DNA of 64,000 bases from Centrapalus pauciflorus (GCA_020465985.1 JAANYP010003850.1:1798001-1862000); one strand, 5' to 3'; counted from the first letter of the stretch, positions 12,722 to 24,849 are shown. The notes: generated by a model not told the origin, from the sequence alone. Numbers and translations: made by a program.

Positions 12722-14890
12722 AATACTTGTTATAACAAAATAAAAAAAAGGGTGCTATTCTATTATAACAATAGCCATCAAAAAACAATCTACCATTTAT
12801 TATGATGACATGGTGCTTTGTAAGTAAAAAATGATTTGCTCGAAACTTATTCATTTTAATTGGTTCATGCAAATCTAATTCTATTTTTTTTGAGTTTGAT
12901 GCATTTAGTAACTTCAATCATTAATCTTACTTCAAATATCTATCGTTGCAAAAAAAAAAAAAAAAGGATTTCAGTTGGCCTAATTGAGTTTCAAAGCTGA
13001 CGGATTTGATTTATTGATTTGGATATAGATGTACTTTTTGATAAAATAATCTCTGTTTATATTATCACTTACTCAGAGATACTTTTGGTGTTTGGCATTT
13101 GTATTTCTTGCCCTTGTATAGGCTTGTGTATTTAACGATGTGCCTTCTTTTGCTTGTCAAAATTAATAAACAAAAATAAAGACGACTAAATATAATCATC
13201 CTAGGTATTTTATGTAAATAAACTATGATTTTTATAATACTACAAATCATAATAGTGATTATATATAACTTGTTTGGAGAATCTTTACTATATTCAAACC
13301 ATCTATAAAAGTTTGGAAAAGAGATCCACATGGTTATTTTTAATTGTGATGCATTTAATATAAATATGAGAATACAAGTATGTAATATATAAACTTTTTT
13401 TTGGTTGACTCTAGTTCATCTAAGAAACTACAACACTTTTATAGGAAATATAATCTTCAATTTACAAAAGAAACTAACGCACCTTCTAGCGTGCTCCACT
13501 GACCTATTTGATTCACGAGATGAATTAGATAAATGAATGGTTAAGTCAAGTCCATCAAGAGTGGTAACTTTAATCCATACAACTGTGATGTCAGTGTCGT
13601 ATCAATTCATTTTCTCATTATAGTTCATACTCCAAAAATGGTCATCACATTTCACAGTCCTTTTTATAATAAAAAACAAAAATAAAAAGAGAGAGATTGA
13701 AAAGGGGGTGGAGTCATAGAGAGAAGTCATGGTTTGACCGCCAGGTGAAGACCGTGGAGTGTGGGTGGTGGTGTTCACCTTTTGTGGAGTGTGGCCACCT
13801 CTGCCAAATGGTCAGTGGAGTTTGGGATTCCACACCATTCCGGATGACCTAACACGTAGTTAACAGAAATTATTATAGACAACGTTGTCAAGATTGAGAT
13901 CTTATTTAGGATTGATTTCGTTTTTGCAAGACTGAGATCGTGAAATAGTTTAGGATATAAAGATCCTACTAAAATAATATTATTTTTTTTTATGTCTTAT
14001 GTAATTTGCCTCAAAAGTTAATTTATACTAAATTGATTAAATGCTTGAAATTCAAACGGTATAATTAGGTTTTACATAACATATATAGGTTCTAATAATT
14101 TAATAAGTTTGTTAAAAAATTATATACTTTAAAAATTTTATGAAAAGTATTGTTATGAACTAATTATATAATTAACACATGTGTTTACTTTTATATTAAA
14201 GCAAGATTGGATCGCATTGTGATATTAAGATCCTGTCGTTTTTGCTTATCAGAATAGTAGGATCGTAACATATCAATGTCAAGATCAGATCTTAACAACC
14301 ATGATTATTAAAGATACTTTTATAGTTTTATTAGATTAGAGTGTTTATCTAATAATAAATTGTTCTAAAACGTTATCAAAACAAAATAAAATTAGAAAAA
14401 ATTGGTACGGTAAATAAGCGGTGTCAGAAGAATATTGTGTGTTTCCCTGTTTTGAAACAATGCGAAATGCCATATTTATGATCCGGGAAAACGTTAAGTA
14501 AACTAATAGTTTTTATATTGGCTTGTTTTGCATTACTAAAAAACAACTATTGTAATGAATGTTTTACTACATCATATTCTTTTTGCATTTAAAATTGTTA
14601 TAACATATATATAGTATAAACTATTATTAATTGTGTATGAAAAAAGATAATGCATTTTTCTAAAATCAAAAGGACAAAATATGTATTAATTACGTATACT
14701 TGTAGCTGGAAGATGGAAGAGACGTAAGCAAGCAAATACAAGATAACAGAAGAGAAGAAAGATGGTAGAAGTGGAACAATTTTTTATGCACAACAATTTC
14801 ACATTAACAGACTGTTCGATCTATCTTTAATATTATCTTTATCAACTTTACATTTTATTTCTTTATAACAAACAAGGGTACAATGATATA
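12722..14890. other. Intergenic, no gene seen
   Basis: This is AT-rich sequence. Near 13,680-13,860 there is a purine-rich then GT-rich patch (GAGTCATAGAGAGAAG; GTGGAGTGTGGGTGGTG) of unknown origin. At about 13,880-14,320 weak mirrored phrases (TTGTCAAGATTGAGATCTT and AAGATCAGATCTTAACAA) suggest a decayed MITE, but I cannot fix its ends. Confidence 0.4.
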
Positions 14891-14925
14891 TTTATATAGA
14901 GTTATTGTGTACGAACACAGTAGAA

Positions 14926-14958
14926 CTAGCTGAATACTCGTGCGTTGCTCGGGTGATT
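14926..14958 (-). mobile_element. Helitron 3' end
   Basis: On the minus strand the sequence reads CCCGAGCAACGCACGAG, then TATTCAG and CTAG, with T next. This fits a Helitron 3' terminus whose hairpin (probably once CCCGCGCAACGCGCGGG) has lost CpG pairs. The body would extend to higher coordinates; the 5' end is not identified. Confidence 0.6.
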
Positions 14959-14985
14959 TGTGATGAAATTAATATTTATAATCAC

Positions 14986-15151
14986 TTTTTGAACGACAAA
15001 TTAATCTACTCCTATTCCTAAACTACCCTTTTGTGGGGACTTCAGAAGTTACTTTCACTGCCTAAATTCCAACTTGTCTCCGACGGGAGTCAAAGCCGTG
15101 ATGCGACACTTACACGTAACCTCTCATACCAAGTGGGCTAAACCCCATTGG
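14986..15151 (-). mobile_element. tRNA-derived SINE copy
   Basis: On the minus strand it starts CCAATGGGGTTTAGCCCACT, has a decayed box B (ACGGCTTTGACTCCCGTC) and ends GTAGTTTAGGAATAGGAG, then TCGTTCAAAAA. Head and tail match the cleaner copy at 34,529-34,691, so this is the same family. It lies 20 bp from the hAT MITE at 15,172. Confidence 0.65.
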
Positions 15152-15171
15152 TATTAACAATTAATTGATGA

Positions 15172-15499
15172 CAGAGCCGTCCCATGGATTTTGGAGGCCC
15201 TGTACACATGCATACGATATAGGCCCTTGATTACGAAAAATTTAAATAGTAGATTACTCATTTTGCAACTGAGTTTTAATATATAAATTAGAGGTCGTGA
15301 ACGACAAGTTTTGTGTTTGTATATTCAATTAGACTTCTAAAATGGTATATAATATGATTAAAACGAAATAAAGATTAATGAAAACTTAATATTCAAAGTA
15401 CTTCGTTTGATACTCCGATCATTTTTACGATTGTGAGGCCCTACAAAATCGGAGGCCCTGTGAGCTCGACCTTCTCGCACGCCCTAAAAGACGGGCCTG
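15172..15499. mobile_element. hAT-type MITE, 328 bp
   Basis: The ends CAGAGCCGTC and GACGGGCCTG are imperfect inverted repeats. An exact 8-bp duplication ATTGATGA flanks them (15,164-15,171 and 15,500-15,507). The sub-terminal motif GGAGGCCCTGT occurs near both ends. It does not encode a transposase. Confidence 0.87.
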
Positions 15500-15972
15500 A
15501 TTGATGACACAACAAAAGTTTGTTTTGTTTAAGAAAACTGTACATTGTTTGCGAAAAAAGGTTACTTATATTAATCATTAATATTAATTATTACACATTA
15601 TTATATTTGAAGTCTATACATATCTAGTTTAATACATGTGAGTTGATCAAAAGACTGATTTTAGTTTAAAAAAATCATGTATAAGAATGAAGTATATAGG
15701 AAAAAAAATTTACAATAAAATGAAAACCCATCATTTTTTCATCAACTAATATACAAACACGTATTTGCAAAGTATTACTTAATTACAATATCGTGTAACA
15801 TAATTTTATAATAACAATTTATTCAAACCAATTAATAAAATGTTATCAAACAAAAGCAGTTATTGTAAAAAAAATTTAATTTATCTTAATAAAATCACAT
15901 TGAACAATTTAAATGGCAAATGACATATCCCATTGTTTTATCTATAAACTAAAATTTTGATCTATATTAATT

Positions 15973-15977
<5 letters not shown>

Positions 15978-16051
<74 letters not shown>
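15978..16051. repeat. (TA)n microsatellite
   Basis: An uninterrupted AT dinucleotide run of about 74 bp directly abuts the left end of a TA-associated MITE. It is the first of three TA tracts that frame two elements here. Confidence 0.95.
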
Positions 16052-16054
<3 letters not shown>

Positions 16055-16319
16055 GTGGGTTCAATGGAAAACCACTATGCACGTGAGAACCATGAAAACC
16101 TACGCAAACCGTCCGATTTGGTGCATTTAATGAAAAACGCGGTGGCATGATCGTAAATAAGGTGATGCATCACGCAGGATTTTGATGCATCATGCGGGAA
16201 ATTTGATGCATCACGCGGGATTTTGATGCATCACGCGGAGAATTTGATGCATTTGTAGTGGTGCAGTGCGGTTTTCACAAGTTTTCAGGTGCATTGTGGT
16301 TTTCCATTGAACCTCCCTC
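16052..16319. mobile_element. TA-microsatellite MITE, family A copy 1
   Basis: The ends GGTTCAATGGAAAACCAC and GTGGTTTTCCATTGAACC are perfect inverted repeats, and (TA)n abuts both sides. The interior holds about five tandem units of 20-21 bp built on GATGCATCACGCGGGATTTT. Copies 2 and 3 lie at 27,700 and 42,456, so the family is defined within this window. It is non-coding. Target preference for (TA)n is like that reported for rice Micron elements; homology to Micron is not shown. Confidence 0.85.
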
Positions 16320-16345
16320 TATATATATATATATATATATATATA

Positions 16346-17626
16346 GATGGGATCATTGCAGAACCTAAATTTAGTGTAGAACTGTAGAACCAATATCGCC
16401 CATAGATTAGAATAATCTAATGGTCTTGATTAAAAGAGTTAAGTTTGGAATTAGTGAAAAAAGATTGGTAATAGTGATATTTTAATTCTTGGAGGGGCAA
16501 AAAAGGAAAAGATTGGAAATAGCAAAAAGATTGACATTAGCAAAATAAATATCTTTTTTCTTTAAATTAAAATAACATTAATATTATTAATTTTTAAATC
16601 AAAAAAATTATACCATAAAAACGAGAATTTTATACTCTTTAAAACGAGACCGGTCATGATATATTTTTTTCGAAAAAATTTTACGTGTTTATTTTTCGTA
16701 AAAAAAAAAAATTACCCAGACCACGATGCAATATATCATGGTGAGATAATGAGATCATTCGATATCGAATGAACACTTTTGATATCGTATATTTAACGTC
16801 AATGCAACACTGCATATACGCTCATTATTAACAGAGCTAAAATAATAGTCACAATTAGTAGTCAAAGTTGGTGGATTTAACGAGAAGGGTTATGATATAT
16901 ATTTTTTATTTTTCGTAAAAAAATTTTTACCCAGACCACGATGCAATATATCATGGTGAGATCATGAGATCATTCGATATCGAATGAACACTTTGATATC
17001 GTATATTTAACGTCAATGCAACATTGCATATACGTTCATCACTAACAGAGTCAAAATAATAGTCACAATTAGTAGTCAAAGTTGGTGGATTTAACGAGAA
17101 CGGTTATGATATATATTTTTTTATTTTTCGTAAAAACAATTTTACCCAGACCACGATGCAATATATCATGGTGAGATCATGAGATCATTCGATATCGAAT
17201 GAACACTTTGATACCGTATATTTAACGTCGATGCAACACTGCATATAAGTTCATTATTAACAGAGATAAATAATAGTCAAAATTAGTAGTCAAAGTTGGT
17301 GGATTTAACGAGAACGGTCATGAATATATTTTTTTGAAAAAAAAATTACGTGTTTATTTTTCGTAAAATTTTTTTACCCATACGACCATTCGATGTCGAA
17401 TGAACACTTTGATATCGTATATTTAACGTCGATGCAACACTGCATGTCCATTATATATTAAAAGAGTAATAAAAAAAAGTCAAAGTGGACAGTCAAACTT
17501 GGTAGGCTGCTATTAATTCAATGTTAATTGTATAATTACCATCTTATCCCTAGTGTTATATTATAATCTAATGGTTTAGATTGGTTCTATGGTTCTGCAC
17601 TAAATTATGGTTCTGCAATGATCCCA

Positions 17627-17630
<4 letters not shown>
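16346..17630. mobile_element. TA-microsatellite MITE, family C, 1.29 kb
   Basis: The left end (GGGATCATTGCAGAACC, then AATTTAGTGTAGAAC) is mirrored at the right end (GTTCTGCACTAAATT, then GGTTCTGCAATGATCCC). (TA)n abuts both sides; the left tract (16,320-16,345) is shared with family A copy 1. The interior is a tandem array described separately. No coding frame is present. Confidence 0.82.
16642..17440. repeat. About 214-bp tandem array inside family C element
   Basis: Units recur with GTGGATTTAACGAGAA at 16,871, 17,085 and 17,299, giving an exact 214-bp period. A longer first copy starts near 16,642 and a shorter last copy follows. Each unit carries the 14-bp perfect palindrome ATTCGATATCGAAT (16,757; 16,972; 17,187), degraded to ATTCGATGTCGAAT in the last copy. 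A CACGATGCAATATATCATGG phrase also recurs in the first three units. Confidence 0.88.

Positions 17631-17721
<91 letters not shown>
17631..17721. repeat. (TA)n microsatellite
   Basis: A pure TA run of about 90 bp at the right edge of the family C element. A further, shorter (TA)n lies at 18,037-18,062. Confidence 0.95.
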
Positions 17722-17724
<3 letters not shown>

Positions 17725-18032
17725 AGAATAGTCAACTATTCATATCTATTTTATAAAACTATAAAAATAATACTTTTGAATAATTAATGTTTAATTGTAA
17801 TTTGTATATGTAAATAAATACCCCATTATTTTATGCAAGTTTGTTAGTTTGATAGGATTGTTGATGTTTATCCAATTATTTTCTGAATTTTAACAAATTA
17901 TATTGCGTCAAATCAGCAACCTTAATTTTCTCAATTTTAACCAATCATATTGTGTGCCAAATCAACCTTAAAAATAGGAAATTCTACCAATAATATTGTG
18001 CCACGTGAGCATTTTTCTCACTTCTCCGTCGG

Positions 18033-18066
<34 letters not shown>

Positions 18067-18980
18067 CGGCTCCCATTAAGAATTGTTTGCTTACATAGAG
18101 CGCAGGGCTTCTAGAAAGTGCCGCCGTGCACAAGCGGCAAACAAATTTTAAAACAAACGTCATACCCATAGGTCATGGCTATTAGCCAACAAAAAGTCAA
18201 AATTGGCTACCAGCCTGTCATTCTTACGTGTCCTTAAAGTCCACGTGGCCTAGAAGGTCAAAGCAGTACACCGCTGGTAATTTGACCACCATACTTATGA
18301 CTTATCCAATCCCCCTGCTCCTTCTTCCCTTATCCATCAGAAACTTCCGTTAATCATTATTTGTACATTCTTCTCTCCAGGTATGGTACCTTCGTTTTAA
18401 TTACTCCAATTTCAGTCTCACAAACCGGAAAAGTATTATAACATGGACATTATTAATTCATAATACTTTTCATTTGGGAGGATAAGTATATTTATCTTTT
18501 TTATTTTTTATTTTTCATGACATTTTAACGTTACGTTAACTTTTCTCTTTCTATCACTTTCATCTTATTATTTTCATTAGTTTTTCATTAAGAAAATAAG
18601 ATTATTTATAATTAATAACTAAAACTAAAATAATTAATTTTACAAAAAAAAAAAAAAAAACTAACTTAAGTTATTCCATATGGTACGTACAAAATTGGTT
18701 GAAATAATCCAGTTGATAATTTGTTGTTGCGGTGGACGAAATGAAAAAGTAGTGCAAGAATCAGTATTACAGTGTCGACGGCTCGAGATGAGTTGTTTAC
18801 TAATATTTCGATTCATCTTTTTAGACTTTGGAGAGTGTTGTGTGTTGAGAGATTTTTTAGAGAATGAGACGATGAAATTGTGAAGAATTTTGAGAGATTT
18901 TTAAAACATGGGACAGTGAAATTGTGATTAATTATATATGCATTTATAGAGATGGAACATACATACACACATACATATTA

Positions 18981-19065
18981 TCATTTCTCGTGAAGCCACG
19001 TAACATAACCATGAATTTACAAATGACATTTATAGCTTTCAAAAATAACAAATAATATTTAAACG
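18981..19065 (+). mobile_element. Helitron fragment (left part), diverged
   Basis: The stretch ATCATTTCTCGTGAAGCCACG, then CATGAATTTACAAATGACATTTATAG, aligns with bases 5820-5885 of the complete Helitron. The following Helitron sequence resumes only at about 22,160, so later insertions appear to have split this copy. Confidence 0.55.
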
Positions 19066-19250
19066 ATGGGTGTGTTTGATGAAGCTTATCAAGGTCTGAT
19101 CAAATGTGAATCTATTGTTCGATAATATATTTAAATGACAAGTGCATTTGATACTTTGATAGCTATAGGTGATAAGATGTAAAAACATCTCATCATCTCT
19201 TTTTCAAATAAGAGTTAAAACACAATTTTATCAAATAAAAAAATAAGCTC

Positions 19251-19420
19251 ATTTCCTCCTCCCAAAAACCTTAAACGCAACCAACCTCCTCCCTGTGTCA
19301 GCGCCCCCTAACGAGTGACGACGATGACACCGACCACCTTCACCCCAGAGACGCCGATTACCTTCACTCCCGACGCCAGCGACGACGCCCACCTTCACTC
19401 CAGCGATGCAGCACTCTGAC
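19251..19420. other. GC-rich patch in AT-rich DNA
   Basis: About 170 bp rich in CACC/CGACG runs (for example CACCTTCACTCCAGCGATGC) stands out from its surroundings. It resembles part of a plant exon or 5' UTR carried by a transposon. A minus-strand frame exists here, but nothing in it is recognisable, so I do not call a gene. Confidence 0.45.
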
Positions 19421-20173
19421 GACACAAGTTTTTTTAAACTTTCTTTCAACTTTTTTGTTGATATATTTCATTTTGGTATATATTATATTATAACAATTTC
19501 AGATAATTTATAAAAGGGAAAATGGCGTCAAATAGTTGTGTACTTTTGAGTTTGTACACATTTATGTAGTGTACTTTTTTTGTGCACATTTGGTAGTTAA
19601 ACTTTCAAAATGTTTCAATTAGGTAGTTGGGTGACTTGGAATCCGGCACCAACCGGTCACCATGCTTACGTGGACGGGTTTTTCAAGAAAAAATGGCATC
19701 AAATAGCTATGTACTTTTAAGTTTGTACACAATTATGTTGTGTACTTTTTTTTGTGCACATTTAGTAGTCAAACTTTTAAAAGTGCTTCAATTAAGTAGT
19801 TAATTGAGTTACCTAAAAATCGATACCAACCGATTACTTTGATTATGTGGACATATTTTTTATAATTTGGAATTAAAAAAACTTAAGATTATTTATTTTT
19901 TCTATAAAACTATAAAAAGATTTATAAACCAAATATGTATCAAATTGATAAAATATGCTTTCATTTTATAACAATATAATAGAGCATTAATTTTCAACTC
20001 CTAAACATGATATCTATCAAATGGAAATGATATGTTTTGAATTTGATAAGCATCGTGTTTAAGAGTCATTAATTCTAAGGAGAATTTCATATATATCCTT
20101 GTAAACTTCCAAAATTACGTATATATCCTTACAAACATTCTTATTACATATATATCATTCTAAACCTTTAAAT

Positions 20174-20307
<134 letters not shown>

Positions 20308-21051
20308 GAGGGAGGTTCAATTGAGCACTTTTATGCATCGAGGTACAAAAGTACCTATATCATCCATTAGATCAAAAAATTGTATGGATTAGATTAATGG
20401 CAAAAGGGTAAATAGTTAGACAACTTTATGCATCTTGTGCATTATAGAACAAAGGAAGAAGGGCATTTTGGGAAATGTGCATACCTCATTAAATTTAATA
20501 TTTCAACAAATAATCAAATACTAAATGTTAAATAAATTCAATTGATACATTTCCAAATTTAAAAAAATTACACAAATTCAAAAAAGATGATGGAGATCGA
20601 TGCATTTCATCGTTAATCGTGTTTATCTATGCATTGTGATAAAAAAACGCATTTAACAAAAAAATACACAAATTCATTTATGCATCGTGTTCAACTTGTT
20701 CATCATTCTTTTATGCATCGTGTTTGTCGTTCATATTCTTCATTCAGCTATGCATCATGTTCAACTTGTTCATCATTTATCTATGCATCGTCATTGTTCA
20801 TCATCCATTTATGCATCATCATTTTTCGTTGTTCATCGTTCATCATCCATCTATGCATTGTCATTGTTCATCATCCATCCATGCATTATCATCATTCATT
20901 GTTCATCATCCATCTATGCATCATGTTCTTCATAATTTTCATCGGTTACCTCTCTTGTTCATGTTCATCATCATCGTTGTTCATCGTTAATCTTCGTCTT
21001 CAAATCATCATCACTAAGAAAAATCATTAAGAACATGATTAGAGAGAGAGA

Positions 21052-21087
<36 letters not shown>

Positions 21088-21292
21088 GAGGAGGAAAATG
21101 AGGAATGTAGTTAATATGGGATTTTAATTCAAAATGTAACTCCTAATTATCATTTAATGATTTTTAGAAATAAATTAATTATCATGTCTTTAGTTTTCCC
21201 TAAATGCCCTTTGTGCACCCTTGGTGGATTATCCGATGCACAAAAGTGCCTCGAGGTGCCCCGATGCATAAAAGTTCTCAATTGAACCTCAA

Positions 21293-21294
<2 letters not shown>
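20308..21294. mobile_element. TA-microsatellite MITE, family B, about 990 bp
   Basis: The left end GGTTCAATTGAGCACTTTTA, followed by TGCATCGAGG, is mirrored at the right end (CCGATGCATAAAAGTTCTCA, then ATTGAACC). (TA)n abuts both sides. The first bases match families A, D and E (GGTTC, AT, then ATGCA). The interior contains a TTCATCAT/ATGCAT minisatellite and a (GA)n run at 21,042-21,082. The overlapping reading frames here are a by-product of the minisatellite. Confidence 0.83.
20675..20990. repeat. Degenerate minisatellite inside family B
   Basis: About a dozen imperfect units mix ATGCATCRT with TTGTTCATCATCCATCT. Unit length varies around 25-40 bp. The unit contains the same ATGCATC word as the element ends. 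Confidence 0.75.

Positions 21295-21383
<89 letters not shown>
21295..21383. repeat. (TA)n microsatellite
   Basis: A pure TA run of about 88 bp between the family B element and the 194-bp element at 21,384. Confidence 0.95.
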
Positions 21384-21385
<2 letters not shown>

Positions 21386-21577
21386 AAATGACTATTTTAA
21401 ATTTAGTTACATAATTTAAAAAATATTAAATATCATTTTTTAATTAATTTATTATTGAATTAAATTAGAAAACGATATTCTTTATTTTTCTAATTTATTT
21501 TTGTGGGAATTTAAGATGGTAATTTAGGTATTCAAAATTTTTTTAAATGATAAAATAAATTTAAAATAGTCATTTGG
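21384..21577. mobile_element. 194-bp palindromic element between TA runs
   Basis: The ends CCAAATGACTATTTTAAATT and AATTTAAAATAGTCATTTGG are perfect inverted repeats, with TATATA directly outside both. It is either a separate small TA-targeting MITE or the centre of the middle element. Confidence 0.7.
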
Positions 21578-22159
21578 ATATATATGTGAGATTTAAAGAT
21601 TTAGAAGGATATATATATGTAATAAGAAATTTTGCAAGCATATATGCGTAATAATTAAAGTTTACAATGATATATATGAAATTCTCTCATTCTTCTATGT
21701 CATAAAATATGTCAACATAAGTATCATAATTGGTTTGTATCAATTTTTAGGTAACTCAATTAACTACTTAATTGAAACACTTTTAAAGTTGACAACTAAA
21801 TGTGCACAAAAAAAAGTACACAACATAAATGTGTACAAACTTAAAAGTTCATAGCTATTTGATGCCATTTTTCTTGAAAAAACCGTCCACGTAAGCATGG
21901 TGACCGGTTGTTGCCGGTTTCCAAGTCACCCAACTACCTAATTGAAACATTTTTGAAAGTTTGACTACCAAATGTGCACAAAAAAAGTACACTACATAAA
22001 TGAGTACAAACTCAAAAGTACACAACTATTTGATGTCATTTTCCCTTTATAAAACAACCAAACTTTTTGAATTATTTTATCAGGTATCAGTATTTTATGA
22101 GGACCACTTATCATCAATCAAATTTGGAGTCACACATCAGAAAGTTTGCCTTTTTATAC

Positions 22160-22300
22160 AACCTAACAGCCAATAAATCTATCCAAATGTAATGTAATCT
22201 ATTTTTAAATTCAAATCAAATAAATCTAATACTCTAATTACTTATTAATCAAAATATATTAAAAGAATATAGAAAAACAATATTCATTCATATACATATA
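22160..22300 (+). mobile_element. Helitron fragment (right part), diverged
   Basis: AAATCTATCCAAATGTAATG, then ATTTTTAAATTCAAATCAAA and TCTAATACT, aligns with bases 5908-5990 of the complete Helitron. It is probably the continuation of the fragment at 18,981. Confidence 0.5.
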
Positions 22301-22317
22301 TTTATGTATGTATGTAT

Positions 22318-22420
22318 AGGTGGGGTTCAATGAAATACCAACGTGCATTGGAAAACTTCAGAAAACCTCTATGCATCGCAAAATCTTTCAATGCATCATG
22401 GTTTTTATTAAGGGTAATTT
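22318..22420. mobile_element. Fragment of a TA-microsatellite MITE, family E
   Basis: After a TATGTATGTATA run, GGTTCAATGAAATACCAACG and a later CTATGCATCGC match the ends of families A and B in layout. I could not find a matching right end, so this may be a solo left end. Confidence 0.5.
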
Positions 22421-23277
22421 AGAAAAACTAAAATTATTATATTCTAAAATTAAATCTCTTTTAAATAAGAAAATTCCATAATTAAACAACTTAAATTTGA
22501 CTAAATCATTTTAAAAAATTAAACCCTCCATCCTCTCCATCCCTTACAATTGCGCCACCACTGGCTACACATCCACTCCAAAATCGCTAACCTTGACTAT
22601 CTATTAGTGGTAGATTACTAGTTGAACATAATGTTTCGAACTTGTATGAAATCAGCATAAAGAAAGGAAGGTAGGAAACACAATGAAATCAAATGGAGGT
22701 CATACAAAACACTATGAATTGTTAGCCTCCCCACTATGTCGTTTATAGGTTATCAGCTAATTAATATTAATATATTTACTCCCATGAACTCATTGATTCT
22801 TAATTAGTAAATGTGAGCAATGATCTCACAATCTATTCTCATGAACACCATAGTAGCAATTTTGGGGGATAGATAATATCGAAAAAATTTAAGAATGTAT
22901 GCTTCTTATTGTTCTTGTACATGCATATGTTATGTGTGTCCAAAAACTAATACGGGAAAGAACAAGTGGGTCGTCACGATGCATAGAGCCCTCAACCTTA
23001 TTCGATTCATAGCAATTATCATTCCCCTGCCCGTTACACAAATTTAGAAATTACAACTCGACAAATATCTTGCACAAGTTGCTTCCTTTAGTTGCTCAGG
23101 GTGTTGAATGTAAAAGGTTGACTTGTATGTTATGACCCCTTCTTCAATCATCCATGACTTACATTAATACGAGGGGTTTGAACTTGTTATCATGAATGGA
23201 TGGTCCATTTGATTGTAATGCTTTAGTTACCTATCCCTATCCCTAATCCTAATTATTATATTTATTGTCAACTGTAA

Positions 23278-23585
23278 GGCGACGTTTGGTTCGCAGGATG
23301 TTTATTCCTGGAATGAAATCTATCAATGAATGGAATTCTGAAAGGAATGTAATCTGTCGGAATAAGAATGAAGGCCGGCAAAGATGAAGTCAATGGTTTG
23401 GTTTTAGAACTGTTAAAATCTTTGGAATGAAATTTAAATTTCATGGCATTAACCCAAGGAAAATAGATTCCTTCAAATTTATTTTTTTTAAAGAATATTC
23501 ATTTCATTCATTTTTACTATCAAACAGCAAATCGGAATGCAATTTTCATTCCAATTCTATCAAATTCTGTGAACCATACAACCCC
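23278..23585. mobile_element. PIF/Harbinger-like MITE, 308 bp
   Basis: The ends GGCGACGTTTGGTTC and GAACCATACAACCCC are imperfect inverted repeats flanked by TAA on both sides (23,275 and 23,586). The interior has repeated GGAATG/CATTCC words in both orientations. It is non-coding. Confidence 0.78.
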
Positions 23586-23877
23586 TAAGTCTTTAGTTAC
23601 AAACATAATACCTTCTTTCTTTTCTCTCAATTTTATATCGGGAAAATGATACAAATCCTTATTCTTATCAATATTTAATATTGTCTTTTTGAAAAATTCT
23701 ATTCTCTTCTAAAAGAAGGTATTCGTTTTCCCCGCAACTATTGGCAATTATTATTGCAACAACAACAAAAAGCCACAAAAACATCTTTAAGAAAGAGACA
23801 AAAGTCATCCAAATATATAAAAAAAAAAAAAAAGACATAAGTACATCAGTTAGGAAGCAATAGCACCAAAATTTTAA

Positions 23878-24193
23878 GGGTTAAGTGTCATTTTGACCAT
23901 CCAATTTTTAGATTTTTTTGGATTTAGCCATTAAACTATTTTTTGTCCCGATTTAGCCACTGAATTATTTTTTGTATATATTTAGCCACTAAACTTTCTT
24001 TTTACCATTTTAACCACTGAAAACTGTCCCGATTTAGCCACTAAACTATCATATTTTTTATTGATTTAGACACTGAAAACTGTCCCAATTTAGCCACTAA
24101 ACTAAAGTTTAGTGGTTAAATCAAGCCAAAAAATAATTTAGTAGTTAAATGAGATAAATTTAAAAGTTAAATTGTTAGAATGATACTTAATCC
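23878..24193. mobile_element. Mutator-like MITE with tandem interior
   Basis: The left end GGGTTAAGTGTCATTTTGAC is mirrored by the right end AGAATGATACTTAATCC. The interior repeats ATTTAGCCACTAAACT about five times with GTCCCG spacers. No exact target duplication was confirmed. Confidence 0.65.
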
Positions 24194-24553
24194 AAAAACT
24201 CAAACTTATTCGTTTCTCTCTTCAAGAGAAATAAAACTTTGAACTGAACAAAGCAAATCGAGTCCAAAAGAATAAATGCATTAATTATATATAATTTAAT
24301 GCATTGATTGTCTAAAACTATTTATTTGCATCTAACATAAAATAGAATAGGAAGAAAGCAGAAGCGCATTGTCAAACGGTTGGCTGTGTTGTGTGGCCCA
24401 AGATGTCTACCATAATTGCAATTTATTTATAATTTAGTTAATAAACAAACAAATACAAACCAAACCCCACAAAACAATAAAGTAGGATTTAATAAAACGT
24501 TTTATTCATTTATTTATTTGAACGCAAACTAACATATTCCTACTACTAACATT

Positions 24554-24832
24554 TAGGGGTGAGCTCGGTACCGTACCGAACCGAATCGGTACCGATCCCG
24601 AAAATACCGAAACCGAATTATTAGTTTTGGAAAAACCGAATACCGAACCGTATAAATTTATATGGTACCGGTTCGGTTCCGAATACCGAATTTTAGCTAA
24701 TCTAAGAACCGAATACCGAACCGAAAGTACCGAACACCGATTTTTAGCTAATTTAAAAACCGAATACCGAACCGAATATATTAATTCGGTACCGGTTCGG
24801 GTTCGGGAAATGGTACCCGTCACTCACCCCTA
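24554..24832. mobile_element. hAT-type MITE, 279 bp
   Basis: The ends TAGGGGTGAG and CTCACCCCTA are perfect 10-bp inverted repeats. Flanking CTAACATT (24,546-24,553 and 24,833-24,840) is an exact 8-bp duplication. The interior is made almost wholly of ACCGAATACCGAA-type repeats in both orientations. A second copy is at 45,622. Frames reading TEYRT-like peptides here are artefacts of the repeat. Confidence 0.9.
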
Positions 24833-24849
24833 CTAACATTTGCCTTAAA

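Noticed and set aside
18680..18883. Short plus-strand frame
   Set aside because: There is no family resemblance, splice context or promoter; it is consistent with chance in AT-rich DNA.
20629..21030. Three overlapping plus-strand frames rich in His, Ser and Cys
   Set aside because: They come from the TTCATCAT/ATGCAT minisatellite in the family B MITE and lie in all three frames, which real genes do not do.
24506..24836. Arg/Thr/Tyr-rich frames on both strands
   Set aside because: They are translations of the ACCGAATACCGAA repeats in the hAT MITE.
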